Shown here one piece after another: positions 15,572 to 24,039 of a DNA stretch of 64,000 bases. This DNA comes from Haloechinothrix alba (lineage in GTDB: Bacteria > Actinomycetota > Actinomycetes > Mycobacteriales > Pseudonocardiaceae): contig NZ_FZNW01000008.1 of the NCBI RefSeq assembly GCF_900188115.1, positions 162,809 through 226,808 on the forward strand. Direction: 5' to 3'. The notes beneath the pieces are model-generated. The model worked only from the letters and a program-made list of their open reading frames with translations, searched no databases and had not been told where the DNA came from. The stretch's first letter is position 1. Every line of letters starts with the position of its first letter. Made by a program: the position numbers and the translations under genes.

Positions 15572-18475
15572 CTAAGGGCGGCGTAGTTCGAACCGCGATC
15601 GCACCCCGAGCTTGCGCAGCACGCGCGCCACGTGATGCTCGGCGGTGCGCGGGGACAGAAACAGCACCTCGGCGATCTCCCTGTTCGTCAGTCCCCGGCT
15701 GAGCAGGCCTGCGACCTCTTTCTCCCTGGGGGACAGCGCGTTGCCGTAGCCGCGCCTCCCCCGGCGTGACGCGACGACGCCGCCCGCGCTCCGGACCGCG
15801 CTGCGGCAACGGGCGGCATCCCTGGTAGCGCCGAGCGTCTCGAACGTCTCCGCGACAGCCGGGACCAGTTCGGCAGGGTGCCCCTCGCCCTGGGCGATCC
15901 GGCAGTACGCCGCGGACTCGGCCGCCACGGCCGCGTGATACGGAGCGGGTAGCTCCGCGTAGTGTCGCCGGGCACAGTCCAGGGCGTCGGCCGCCTGCCG
16001 GAGGCTGCCCGCCCATCGCAACCGGCTACCCCGTGCCGCGACGGCGGCAGCGTGCGCCAGCGGGGCATCCCGCCCCCGGATACCGTGCTCGAACTCGGAG
16101 CCCACCCGCTCCGCGGCACCGTGTCGACCCAGCTGCCCGAGCGTCTCGGTCAGCACCGGCACGAGCGGTGCGGCCCAGACCCACACTCTCTTGCCGTGCA
16201 CCATCGACCACGACCGCGACGCCACCTCGTACGCGGCCTCGGGGTCCTGCCGGGACAGATGCATCCTGGCCAGTTCGGCGGTTGCGGCCAGCAGGCGCGG
16301 GTTGTACGCGCGGGCATCGGTCAGTCCGGCCGAGTCGAGGTGGGCCGTAGCCGCGTCCCACTCCCCCTTCGCCACCGCCAGCGCGCCCTGCGCGAGCGCC
16401 AGCTCGGTGCGCACGACCTCGATGTCCGCGCAACGCTCGGCGAGCTCGCTGCATCGCTCCGCGAGCCCCGTCCAGTTCCCGGTGAGCCAGTCGAGCCTGG
16501 CTTGCAACCCACGGCCGATGTCGATCATGAACGTGGCACATTCCTGAGCCTGCGCGAGCCGGATACCGCTGTCCAGGAACCGCCGCGCGCGTTGTAGATG
16601 GCCGACCCAGGACAGCGCGTCGGCGAGGTAGAGGTGCGCCCGGGTGAGGTACTGATGCTCCTCACGGGAACGTGCCTGAGCCGGGAGCAGGGCGATACGC
16701 TCCCCGACGTCCGGCGTGCCGATCTGGACGAGGTTCTGCAGCTGGTTGGCGAGCACGTTGGTCAGCGCGGGCCCATCCGGGAGCCTGCCGAGCTCGCGAT
16801 CCACCCGGTTGACCCACGCGAGGTGGTCCTCCACGGGTGCCGCACCGACCTGGGCCTGCCCGAGTGCCGACATCGCGAGCAACGCGGTCGGCGCGTCGTG
16901 CTCACGTAGCTCACGCACCGCGGTTCTGAGGTGCCTGCGACCGGCGGCCACCAGTTCGGGCTTGCGCAGCATCACCACGCCGAGCCGGGTCCGGATCAGC
17001 CCGCGAGTGGCCACCGGCAGCCGCTCGTCGCCGAGGACCCGCTCGAGGATCCCGGTGACATCGCACCTGCCCCTCGAGCACAGAGCGGCCTTGCTCAGTT
17101 TTCCCGCCAGGCGCACCCGCTGCACGGCCGAGAGCGACGCCTCGGACAGCAGTTCATGCAGGATCTCGGCGGCCGCGGTCGGCTCACCGATCTCGCGTGC
17201 CTGGTCGGCCGCTGCCTCGGCGGTCTCCACCCACCGCCCGTACTCCTCCGCGGCCCGGTAGTGCTCGGCCATCCACGCGAGCGGCACCGGGTCCCTCCTC
17301 GCCAGCACGTCCGCCGCACGCAGGTGCAGCTGCAAGCGTTCCGGCCCTGGCAGTGCCTCGTAGACGGCCTGGCGCGCCAGCGCGTGCACGTACCCGTAAC
17401 GGTTCCGGCTCGCCTCGACCAGCACGCCGGCGCGCAGGGCCTCCATCAACGCCGCGGCGGTGCGTTTCCTCGACCGGCCGGTCATACCACTGAGCAGCTC
17501 GACGTCGACCGGCTTGCCCAGCACAGCGCCGGCCCGCGCCACGTGCAGGGCGGACGCCGACAGTGGTGCCAACCGCTCCTGCATCGCGTGGCCGAGCAAC
17601 ACCGGAACGCCGAGCGACTCGAGCAGCCGAACGGTCCCGGGCCCGTCGGTGCGGACCGGCCCGGCCGCGTCGCCGAGCGCGCGCAGCACTTCCTCGAGCA
17701 CGAACGGGATACCCGCCGTCCGTTCGTGCAGCTGGATGAGCAGCTCCTCGGACTCGGCATCCGGCCCCAGCGTGGCGCCGACCAACTCGGCCACCTCGGC
17801 ACGGCCCAGGCCTGCCAGCCGGACCACTGTACCGGTGACATCGCGTCGCAGGCGGTACGCGCTGCCCAGCGGGCCGCCGTCGCCGCGATGACCCGCGCCG
17901 CGGTAGCTGACCACCACGGACAGGCGCTCGGGCATGGTGGCCGCGAGGAAGTTCAGCACGTCCCGGGTACCGTCGTCCGCCCAGTGCGCGTCCTCGATGA
18001 TCAGCAGCGTGCGCCCGCACGTCGCGAGGACGTCGCGCATCGCCCGGAACAGCCGGTGCCGTTCCGCGCTGGGGTCGTCGAGCCGGTCCGGGCAGGGCGG
18101 CAGGTAGCACGCGAGCTCGGGCAGCAGCGGGCGCAGGGCCCCCGTCAGCGGGCTCAGTCGCGAGCAGCGGCGCAGCCGCTTCCCGACCGCCCGCAGCGCG
18201 TCGAGCACCGGCCCGTAGGAGCACGGTTCGCGGAACGGCTGGCAGGCCCCGCTCAGCACGTTCCAGGAACGCAACGTCGGCAGCGCGCACAGCTCGTCGA
18301 TCAGCCGGGTCTTGCCGATGCCTGCGTCACCTTCGACGAGCGCGACCGACGGCGGTGTGGTGACGGTGTCGAACAGCGCCCCCAGCTCGGCGGACCGGCC
18401 GACGAGCGGGAGTTGGCTGGTGTGGGCCGACACGACCGGCCCCGTCGTCGCGGGCTCGACCGGATGGGCTGGCAT
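15572..18475 (-). CDS. Large ATP-binding LuxR-family regulator (LAL/MalT-like)
   Basis: 967 residues. The N-terminal AAA/STAND ATPase has Walker A VEGDAGIGKTRL (about residue 45) and a Walker B region RTLLIIEDAHWADD. A long helical TPR-like middle (residues 400-880) follows, and a C-terminal LuxR HTH: LSPREKEVAGLLSRGLTNRE then IAEVLFLSPRTAEHHVARVL. Members switch on nearby or pathway genes when a ligand binds the repeat region with ATP. ATG at 18475 gives a natural start just before the ATPase; codons before it are an open shadow. A sigma-70-like promoter is visible at 18601-18628. No dedicated target operon is evident beside it. Confidence 0.9.
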   Translation of the reverse strand: MPAHPVEPATTGPVVSAHTSQLPLVGRSAELGALFDTVTTPPSVALVEGDAGIGKTRLIDELCALPTLRSWNVLSGACQPFREPCSYGPVLDALRAVGKRLRRCSRLSPLTGALRPLLPELACYLPPCPDRLDDPSAERHRLFRAMRDVLATCGRTLLIIEDAHWADDGTRDVLNFLAATMPERLSVVVSYRGAGHRGDGGPLGSAYRLRRDVTGTVVRLAGLGRAEVAELVGATLGPDAESEELLIQLHERTAGIPFVLEEVLRALGDAAGPVRTDGPGTVRLLESLGVPVLLGHAMQERLAPLSASALHVARAGAVLGKPVDVELLSGMTGRSRKRTAAALMEALRAGVLVEASRNRYGYVHALARQAVYEALPGPERLQLHLRAADVLARRDPVPLAWMAEHYRAAEEYGRWVETAEAAADQAREIGEPTAAAEILHELLSEASLSAVQRVRLAGKLSKAALCSRGRCDVTGILERVLGDERLPVATRGLIRTRLGVVMLRKPELVAAGRRHLRTAVRELREHDAPTALLAMSALGQAQVGAAPVEDHLAWVNRVDRELGRLPDGPALTNVLANQLQNLVQIGTPDVGERIALLPAQARSREEHQYLTRAHLYLADALSWVGHLQRARRFLDSGIRLAQAQECATFMIDIGRGLQARLDWLTGNWTGLAERCSELAERCADIEVVRTELALAQGALAVAKGEWDAATAHLDSAGLTDARAYNPRLLAATAELARMHLSRQDPEAAYEVASRSWSMVHGKRVWVWAAPLVPVLTETLGQLGRHGAAERVGSEFEHGIRGRDAPLAHAAAVAARGSRLRWAGSLRQAADALDCARRHYAELPAPYHAAVAAESAAYCRIAQGEGHPAELVPAVAETFETLGATRDAARCRSAVRSAGGVVASRRGRRGYGNALSPREKEVAGLLSRGLTNREIAEVLFLSPRTAEHHVARVLRKLGVRSRFELRRP

Positions 18476-18600
18476 TGCTACGCGCTCACTCGAACACGGT
18501 GCCCTGATCCGTCGTTCGGGCAACTCATCTCGACCACATCGCCTTCCCGAGCGATTCACCCCATGCCGCGTGACCCACAGGTCCGTGGCGCGGTTCACTG

Positions 18601-18628
18601 AGTCTAGTGAAGCTTGCCTAACAGGCAA
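18601..18628 (-). promoter_or_regulatory. Sigma-70-like promoter of the LuxR-ATPase gene
   Basis: On the minus strand: -35 TTGCCT (18628-18623), 16-base spacer, -10 TAGACT (18606-18601). The -35 is part of an inverted repeat TTGCCT-AAC-AGGCAA (18614-18628) that could serve as operator. The leader would be about 120 bases. Confidence 0.5.
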
Positions 18629-18719
18629 CCCGACAGGAGAGTGAATAGTTACGGCGTGTAGCCGTACGTCCGGGGTGTGGCACCCATGCCGAACCGATCA
18701 CCCCTGAGCTGGACGGCAC

Positions 18720-19529
18720 TCAGCGCAACGAGCCCGACCGCCGCTCGACGGCGTCGATGCCCGCCCTGCACGAACGCTCGACCGCGCGGTGATTGCGGAT
18801 CCGGCCCACGATCCCGAACGGCTCCAGCTCGAGCCCCGGCTCGCCGTTTCCGTCGCTGACCGTGAACGTCTCCCCGGACAGCACGCCCCCGCGATACCAC
18901 GGCTCCCAGCGCTCGAAGTCGGGGCTGTGCCGGTGCCCGTAGACGTACACCCGCGAGCCGTCCCCCTCGAGCAGCCCGCCGTCCCGCGGCCACACGTCGA
19001 TGCGCTCACCGGATCGCGCCGGCCATTCCCGGGCCGTCACCACCTCCACGCACGGTCGTGTGCCGTCCCGCCGCACCAGCAACCCGTCCGCGGGGCCGGA
19101 ACGGACGGGCACCGGCGCGGCGGAGTCGATCTCCACGACGGTGATCAGCACCCGAGGTACCCACCACCAGTTCTCCCGCCGCGCCAGCAGACCCGCCGCG
19201 CGCAGCCGCGTCGGCGGATGCTTGACGATCTCCTGCTCGAGCAGCTTGTCCGTGAAGATCGTTCCGTCCAGGTCGTGCCGCACGCTGACCCGGCCGGCGG
19301 CGACAGCGGCCGTCGCATCCTCCCCGAGCGTGCGGGTGTCGGTCACGCTCGCCGCCACGTACTCGGTCACGAGTGAGTCGACCGTGTCCAGATGCAGGTA
19401 AGGCAACGCCGCACACGGCACACCGTCCAGCTCGAGCGGCACAACGGGCAGGCCAACCGGGCCGCGCGGACCCAGCCAGGACAGCTCGGCGACAGTGGAC
19501 CGCCGCCACACCGAGTTGAAGTCCGTCAC
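18720..19529 (-). CDS. Conserved-type hypothetical protein, possible FMN split-barrel fold
   Basis: 269 residues, soluble, not recognised with certainty. The N-terminal block VAELSWLGPRGPVGLPVVPL followed by GVPCAALPYLHLDTVDSL has the strand-rich look of pyridoxamine-phosphate-oxidase-like flavin proteins. The middle contains WWWVPRVLITVVEID. The C-terminus ends with RSCRAGIDAVERRSGSLR. GTG at 19529 is chosen because GGGAGG precedes it by eight bases. It faces the cstA promoter region divergently. Flavin binding is only a fold guess. Confidence 0.7.
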   Translation of the reverse strand: MTDFNSVWRRSTVAELSWLGPRGPVGLPVVPLELDGVPCAALPYLHLDTVDSLVTEYVAASVTDTRTLGEDATAAVAAGRVSVRHDLDGTIFTDKLLEQEIVKHPPTRLRAAGLLARRENWWWVPRVLITVVEIDSAAPVPVRSGPADGLLVRRDGTRPCVEVVTAREWPARSGERIDVWPRDGGLLEGDGSRVYVYGHRHSPDFERWEPWYRGGVLSGETFTVSDGNGEPGLELEPFGIVGRIRNHRAVERSCRAGIDAVERRSGSLR

Positions 19530-19673
19530 CTCGCCGTCCTCCCGTGTCCGACGCCCGTACCCGGCAGGGCCCTTCCACCGCTGCCCCGCCGACGTGACTC
19601 GGAGCCGCGTGGGCTTCCGTACCCACACCATAGGGCGAGGCACGGGGCGCTACCCCGCCGCCCGGCAACCCCT

Positions 19674-19701
19674 ATGACTGTCCGGCGCCTCGTGCTAGGT
19701 T
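19674..19701 (+). promoter_or_regulatory. Possible cstA promoter
   Basis: ATGACT (19674-19679), 16-base spacer, TAGGTT (19696-19701). It is followed by a leader of about 60 bases that ends with GGAGG (19753-19757), nine bases before the ATG at 19767. The -35 is a weak match. Confidence 0.35.
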
Positions 19702-19766
19702 GCATCGACTTCAACGATGCCTTGAAGCGGAGTTCGTGTACGTCAGGCTCTCGGAGGTACCGTCAG

Positions 19767-21533
19767 ATGCCCGCCGTCATCGTGCTGTTGGCCGTACTGG
19801 CCGTCTTCGCACTCGGCTACCGCTACTACTCGGCATACCTCGCCAGAAGTGTGTACGCGCTCGACCCGTCCTATGTCACGCCTGCCCACCGCTACTCCGA
19901 CGGCATCGACTTCGTCCCCACGAACAAGCACATCGTCTTCGCGCACCACTTCATCTCCGTCGCCGGTGCGGCGCCGATCGTGGGTCCCGCCATCGCCGTG
20001 TTCTGGGGATGGCTTCCCGCGCTGCTCTGGGTGGTACTCGGCACGGTCTTCGCGGCGGGCGCGCACGACTTCGGCGCCCTCGTCGTCTCCGTGCGGCACA
20101 AGGGGCGCAGCGTCGGCACGCTGGCCAAGGACGTGATCAGCTCGCGCGCGCGGACACTGTTCCTGCTCATCATTTACTTCCTGGTCACCTTGGTCAACGC
20201 GGTGTTCGCCGTGGTGATCGCGACGCTGTTCGTGAACAACCCCGCTGCCGTGCTCCCCGTGCTGTTGACCATCCCCCTGGCCATCGGCGTGGGGCAGTAC
20301 ATCTACCGCAAGCGCACGGCCGCGCTGCTGCCCTCGGTGATCGCGCTGCTCGTCGTCTACGCGTCCATCTGGCTCGGCAGGCACGTGCCGGTCACGGTGG
20401 ACCCGATCGCCTCGGCGTTCGGGCTCGAACCGCTCACCGTGTGGATCGTGCTCGTGTTCGCCTACACGTTCTTCGCCTCCCGCCTTCCGGTGTGGGTGCT
20501 GCTACAGCCGCGTGACTACATCAACCAGCAGCAAATGCTGCTGGCGCTCGCCGTGATCGTGGTCGGCGTGGTCATCGGTATGAACACGATCGCGGCTCCG
20601 GCCGTCACCGAGGTCCCCGCCGACTCCCCGCCGTGGTTCCCGCTGCTGTTCATCACGATCGCCTGCGGTGCCATCTCCGGGTTCCACAGCCTGGTCTCGT
20701 CGGGGACGACGGCCAAGCAGCTCGACAAGGAGAGCGACGCGCGCTACGTCGGGTACCTCGGCGCGGTCGGCGAGGGCACGCTCGCGCTGTGCTCCATCCT
20801 CGCCTGCACCGCGGGTGTCGTGGCGCTCTCGGCCACGCCGGGCTCCGACTGGCAGGCACGCTACGCCGACTGGCAGACCGCATCGGACGGCGCGCTCGAC
20901 ACCTTCACCCGAGGCGTGGCGGGTTTCGCCGAGAACCTCGGGGTACCCCTCGCTACCGGGACCGTGTTCGCGGCGGTCGTGGTGATCAGCTTCGCCGCGA
21001 CCAGCCTGGACACCGCTGTGCGCCTGCAGCGTTACATCGTGCAGGAGATCGCCGAGATCGTCGGGTTCCGCCCGCTCGCGCGCAACCTCACGCTGGCCAC
21101 GGCCGTGGCGTTGAGCCTGCCGATCGTTCTCGCGCTGCTGCCGGGGAACTTCGCGTTCGGCACGCTGTGGCAGCTGTTCGGCACCACCAACCAGCTCACC
21201 GCGGGCCTCGCCCTCGCGGTGATCGCGGTATGGGTGACCAAGCGTCGTCGCAACCCGGTCGTGATTCTCGTGCCACTGGTGTTCCTGGTGGCAATGACAT
21301 CCTGGGCACTGGTCATTCAGCTCGTCGAGTTCGCCACCCACGAGGATCCGCTGCAGGTCTTCCTGCTCGCCCCGCTGGATGCGATCATCTTCGTGCTCGC
21401 CATCTGGCTGATCGTCGAGGCCGCCGTCGCACTGCGCGCGGCGTGGGCAGGGCGCACCTCGGCTGTCGAGCACGGCGAGGAGCTCACCGAGGTCGAGGCG
21501 CCTGCAGCGGACCCGGACCGCGATGAACGCTGA
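19767..21533 (+). CDS. cstA: Carbon starvation protein CstA-type transporter (short form)
   Basis: Membrane importer of 588 residues for pyruvate or small peptides (family knowledge from CstA/BtsT). Seen: FVPTNKHIVFAHHFISVAGA, PIVGPAIAVFWGWLPALLWV, and GAHDFGALVVSVRHKGRS near the N-terminus, all conserved in the family; about 14-16 hydrophobic helices; a C-terminal charged tail. It is shorter than the E. coli type (about 700 residues), as usual for this clade. ATG at 19767 follows GGAGG by nine bases. Its end overlaps the next gene by 11 bases, and that gene overlaps an ArsA-type ATPase. There is no DUF466/YbdD partner, which accompanies cstA in enterobacteria. The small CC-tailed protein takes that place. 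Confidence 0.92.
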   Translation: MPAVIVLLAVLAVFALGYRYYSAYLARSVYALDPSYVTPAHRYSDGIDFVPTNKHIVFAHHFISVAGAAPIVGPAIAVFWGWLPALLWVVLGTVFAAGAHDFGALVVSVRHKGRSVGTLAKDVISSRARTLFLLIIYFLVTLVNAVFAVVIATLFVNNPAAVLPVLLTIPLAIGVGQYIYRKRTAALLPSVIALLVVYASIWLGRHVPVTVDPIASAFGLEPLTVWIVLVFAYTFFASRLPVWVLLQPRDYINQQQMLLALAVIVVGVVIGMNTIAAPAVTEVPADSPPWFPLLFITIACGAISGFHSLVSSGTTAKQLDKESDARYVGYLGAVGEGTLALCSILACTAGVVALSATPGSDWQARYADWQTASDGALDTFTRGVAGFAENLGVPLATGTVFAAVVVISFAATSLDTAVRLQRYIVQEIAEIVGFRPLARNLTLATAVALSLPIVLALLPGNFAFGTLWQLFGTTNQLTAGLALAVIAVWVTKRRRNPVVILVPLVFLVAMTSWALVIQLVEFATHEDPLQVFLLAPLDAIIFVLAIWLIVEAAVALRAAWAGRTSAVEHGEELTEVEAPAADPDRDER

Positions 21534-21840
21534 CGCCGCGCGGTCGCGCAGCCGCAAGCAGGTCGCGGCTCGAGCACGCGCGTCGTTCACCCGCGCGTGG
21601 CGGAAGGCCGAGCAAGCGTTCGATGCGGTCTTCGCCGCGCGCTGGGGCAGCGCGCTCCGGCGTGACGCGCGGGACCAGTCCGACACCCTGCGTGCGCTGG
21701 TGCTGCTGGAGTCCCTGGGAGTGGACAACCCCGTCGGCTACGAGACGCTGGAGCTCATCCCCTACGTAGTCGCGGATATCCACGACTGGCATCGGCGCAT
21801 GGGACACGAGGAGCTCGGCGAACCCGGAGTGTGCTGTTGA
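21523..21840 (+). CDS. Small protein ending in Cys-Cys ('cory-CC-star' type)
   Basis: 105 residues: a basic N-terminal third (ARSRSRKQVAARARASFTRA), a helical middle DTLRALVLLESLGVDNPVGY, a conserved-looking block YETLELIPYVVADIHDWHRR, and the C-terminus GEPGVCC directly before the stop. Small proteins with this terminal CC are named cory-CC-star in RefSeq (from memory) and occur next to CstA and ArsA-type genes in this order. The function is not established. The gene overlaps cstA by 11 bases and overlaps the start of the ATPase, so all three are translationally linked. The paired terminal cysteines suggest metal or thiol chemistry, or delivery by the ATPase. Both are inference. Confidence 0.8.
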   Translation: MNADAARSRSRKQVAARARASFTRAWRKAEQAFDAVFAARWGSALRRDARDQSDTLRALVLLESLGVDNPVGYETLELIPYVVADIHDWHRRMGHEELGEPGVCC

Positions 21841-22793
21841 CGGACGTGGCGACCCCGGGCGATGCCCCACCGATCGTCATCATCGGCGGTAAGGGAGGCG
21901 TCGGCAAGACGACGGTCGCCGCCGCGACGGCACTCACCCTCGCGGATGCCGGGCGACGCACGCTCGTGCTGTCCACCGATCCGGCGCACTCGCTCGGCGA
22001 CGCCCTCGCGAGCCGGCTGGCCGACCGCCCGAAGCGGGTCGCTCCGCGGCTGTGGGCGGCCGAACCGGACGCGGACGCCGCCGTGCGAGCCAGGGTCGGC
22101 CAGGTCACCGACGACGCCTATGCCGCACTGCCCCGCAAGATCATGCCGGCCGTGCAGCGGCACCTCGAGACGGCATCCAACGCTCCCGGTATGACCGAGT
22201 CCGCGCTCAACGACGTGTTCATCGAGTATCTGGAGCGCGTACCGCGGGACTGGGACCACCTCGTGGTCGACAGCGCTCCGACCGGACACCTGCTGCGCAT
22301 GCTCGAGCTACCCGCGTTGCTGACCCCGTGGGTGCGCGGGCTCGCACGGCAACGCGAGCGGGCCGTCGACGCCGACAGGTTCGCCACCGGCGTGCTGGGC
22401 ACAGCCGACGAGGCGGACGACCCGTTGCTCGCGCGGCTGCACGCGAGGCGGAGGAGACTCGAAGGGGCCGCGGACCGGCTTCGCACGGAGGCCACAGTGC
22501 ACCTGGTCGTGCTGGCCCGCCACATGGTGCTCGCAGAGAGTGCTCGTGCGGCGACGTCACTGACCTCGGCAGGGTTCGTCCTCGGCGACGCCGTACTGAA
22601 CCAATCACCATCCGAATCGGACAGTACGTGGCACGAGCTGGCACGCGAGCAGCTCGGCGTGCCCGGTGTGGTAGAGCTCGCCGCAGCAGACTCCGAGCCG
22701 ATCGGTCCGGAACGACTGCGTGCGCTGGGAGTTGCTCTGACCGAGGGAGGGTTCCCGCGCGGCGATCACCGCACGAGTACAACGAATAGATAG
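21837..22793 (+). CDS. ArsA/Get3-family ATPase
   Basis: About 318 residues, a single-domain P-loop ATPase with the deviant Walker A GGKGGVGKTT, switch-I/II segments LSTDPAHSLGDAL and DHLVVDSAPTGHLLRMLELP. The usual ArsA metal-site cysteines are not apparent, so arsenite pumping is unlikely; the chain is closer to Get3-like chaperone ATPases. TTG at 21837 overlaps the previous stop as TTGA and stands seven bases after CGGAG. GTG at 21831 is also possible but too close to that site. It is the last gene of the cstA operon. Its client may be the CC-tail protein or a membrane protein, by inference. Confidence 0.85.
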   Translation: MTDVATPGDAPPIVIIGGKGGVGKTTVAAATALTLADAGRRTLVLSTDPAHSLGDALASRLADRPKRVAPRLWAAEPDADAAVRARVGQVTDDAYAALPRKIMPAVQRHLETASNAPGMTESALNDVFIEYLERVPRDWDHLVVDSAPTGHLLRMLELPALLTPWVRGLARQRERAVDADRFATGVLGTADEADDPLLARLHARRRRLEGAADRLRTEATVHLVVLARHMVLAESARAATSLTSAGFVLGDAVLNQSPSESDSTWHELAREQLGVPGVVELAAADSEPIGPERLRALGVALTEGGFPRGDHRTSTTNR

Positions 22794-22902
22794 CGACGTC
22801 GCCGGTGATCTGCCGCACACGCCGGTATGTGTCGTAAGGTCACAGGATCACCTCGGTGAGTGCACAACCGTGCTGAGCGTACAGCGGTGTTGGGAGGCTG
22901 TG

Positions 22903-23892
22903 GTGGGTGGATTCGGTATTGATTTCGGCACTGCGAACACGGTCGTGGGCCAGCCCGATGCGGGAATCGTTCTCGATGAGCCGTCCGTCATGCTCACCCG
23001 GGCGAACGAACCGTACCGGGCGATCCGGGTAGGAAAGGAAGCTCGGGAGCTGATCGGGCGAACTCCGGCCGGGTTCGCCACGGTCCGGCCGATGCGTGAC
23101 GGTGTCATCGTCGATCTCGAGTCGGCGCGCGCCTACATCGGCGCCATCATCCGGAAGGTCACCGACCGGTGGCAGCGCTGGATGCGCCCCCGGGCGGTGA
23201 TCGCCGTGCCTGCGGGCGCGACCACCCTGGAACGTCGCGCGCTGCTCGAGGTCGCCCACGAGGCGGGGCTACGGAAGGTCGCGGTATTGCCGGAGCCGGT
23301 ATCGGGCGCGTTGGGCTCCGGTGTCAACCCCGTCGAGCCACGCGCGCACCTGGTCGTGGACGTCGGTGGCGGTACCTCCGAGATCACGGGCTTCTGCTTC
23401 GGCGGCGTCCTGACCCACCGCAGCTGCCGGGTGGCTGGTGACGAGCTCACCCTGGCGCTGTACCAGCACCTGCGCGCCGAGCACCAGATCGTTGTCGGTG
23501 AGCTCACCGCGGAGGACATCAAGGTAGGCATGCACGGCCAGGACGATCCCTCCCTCGTCGTTGAGGGCCGGGATGCCGCCACCGGCCGCGCCCGTCTGGT
23601 CACTCTGGACACTGCCGAGATCATGGACGCGTTGCGCCCGACGACCACCGAGATCGTGCATACCCTCACGAGCTGTCTCGAGGACCTGCCGGCGCAGGCG
23701 GTCGGTGACGTGATGGCCGAGGGCGTGCTGGCCATCGGTGGCGGGTCGTTGCTGCGCGGGTTCACCATGCTTCTCGAGGAAGCGTTCGGGTTCCCCGTCA
23801 AGCAGTCGGAGCGGCCGCTCACCTGCGTGGCGGAGGGCGCTACCGCCGCGCTGTCCCAGCCGGACGTCGTCGCCGCCTACGGCTACTACTAG
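22903..23892 (+). CDS. MreB/Mbl-type bacterial actin
   Basis: 329 residues with the actin-fold nucleotide motifs: FGIDFGTANTVV (phosphate 1), VVDVGGGTSEITGF (phosphate 2) and IGGGSLLRGFTM (adenosine). MreB filaments position wall-elongation enzymes at the membrane. GTG at 22903 is used because GGGAGG (22892-22897) lies five bases upstream. There is no mreC or mreD beside it. The next gene, convergent, is a RodA-PBP fusion, the kind of enzyme MreB would guide. Many Pseudonocardiaceae grow from the tips without needing MreB, so a lone copy is notable. A perfect hairpin follows the stop. Confidence 0.88.
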   Translation: MGGFGIDFGTANTVVGQPDAGIVLDEPSVMLTRANEPYRAIRVGKEARELIGRTPAGFATVRPMRDGVIVDLESARAYIGAIIRKVTDRWQRWMRPRAVIAVPAGATTLERRALLEVAHEAGLRKVAVLPEPVSGALGSGVNPVEPRAHLVVDVGGGTSEITGFCFGGVLTHRSCRVAGDELTLALYQHLRAEHQIVVGELTAEDIKVGMHGQDDPSLVVEGRDAATGRARLVTLDTAEIMDALRPTTTEIVHTLTSCLEDLPAQAVGDVMAEGVLAIGGGSLLRGFTMLLEEAFGFPVKQSERPLTCVAEGATAALSQPDVVAAYGYY

Positions 23893-23908
23893 ACATCCCC
23901 TGCGTGGG

Positions 23909-23940
23909 GCGCCCGGTCGGCACAGCCGCGGACCGGGCGC
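23909..23940 (+). terminator. Terminator hairpin after the MreB-type gene
   Basis: GCGCCCGGTC (23909-23918), 12-base loop, GACCGGGCGC (23931-23940): perfect 10-bp stem 17 bases after the stop codon. It could also serve the convergent fusion gene. Confidence 0.6.
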
Positions 23941-24039
23941 ACCACCCACGTCTCCGCCAGGTCGTGCGCCGTTCTCGTCGCGGCGCGATTCGGCTCGACA
24001 CACGTGCACGCCCTGCGGATGGCGTGCGGGTCCGGCACC

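Noticed and set aside
16931..18601. A 556-codon plus-strand frame opposite the LuxR-ATPase gene
   Set aside because: Antisense shadow with low-complexity Arg/Gln/His content; the minus-strand gene has Walker and HTH motifs.
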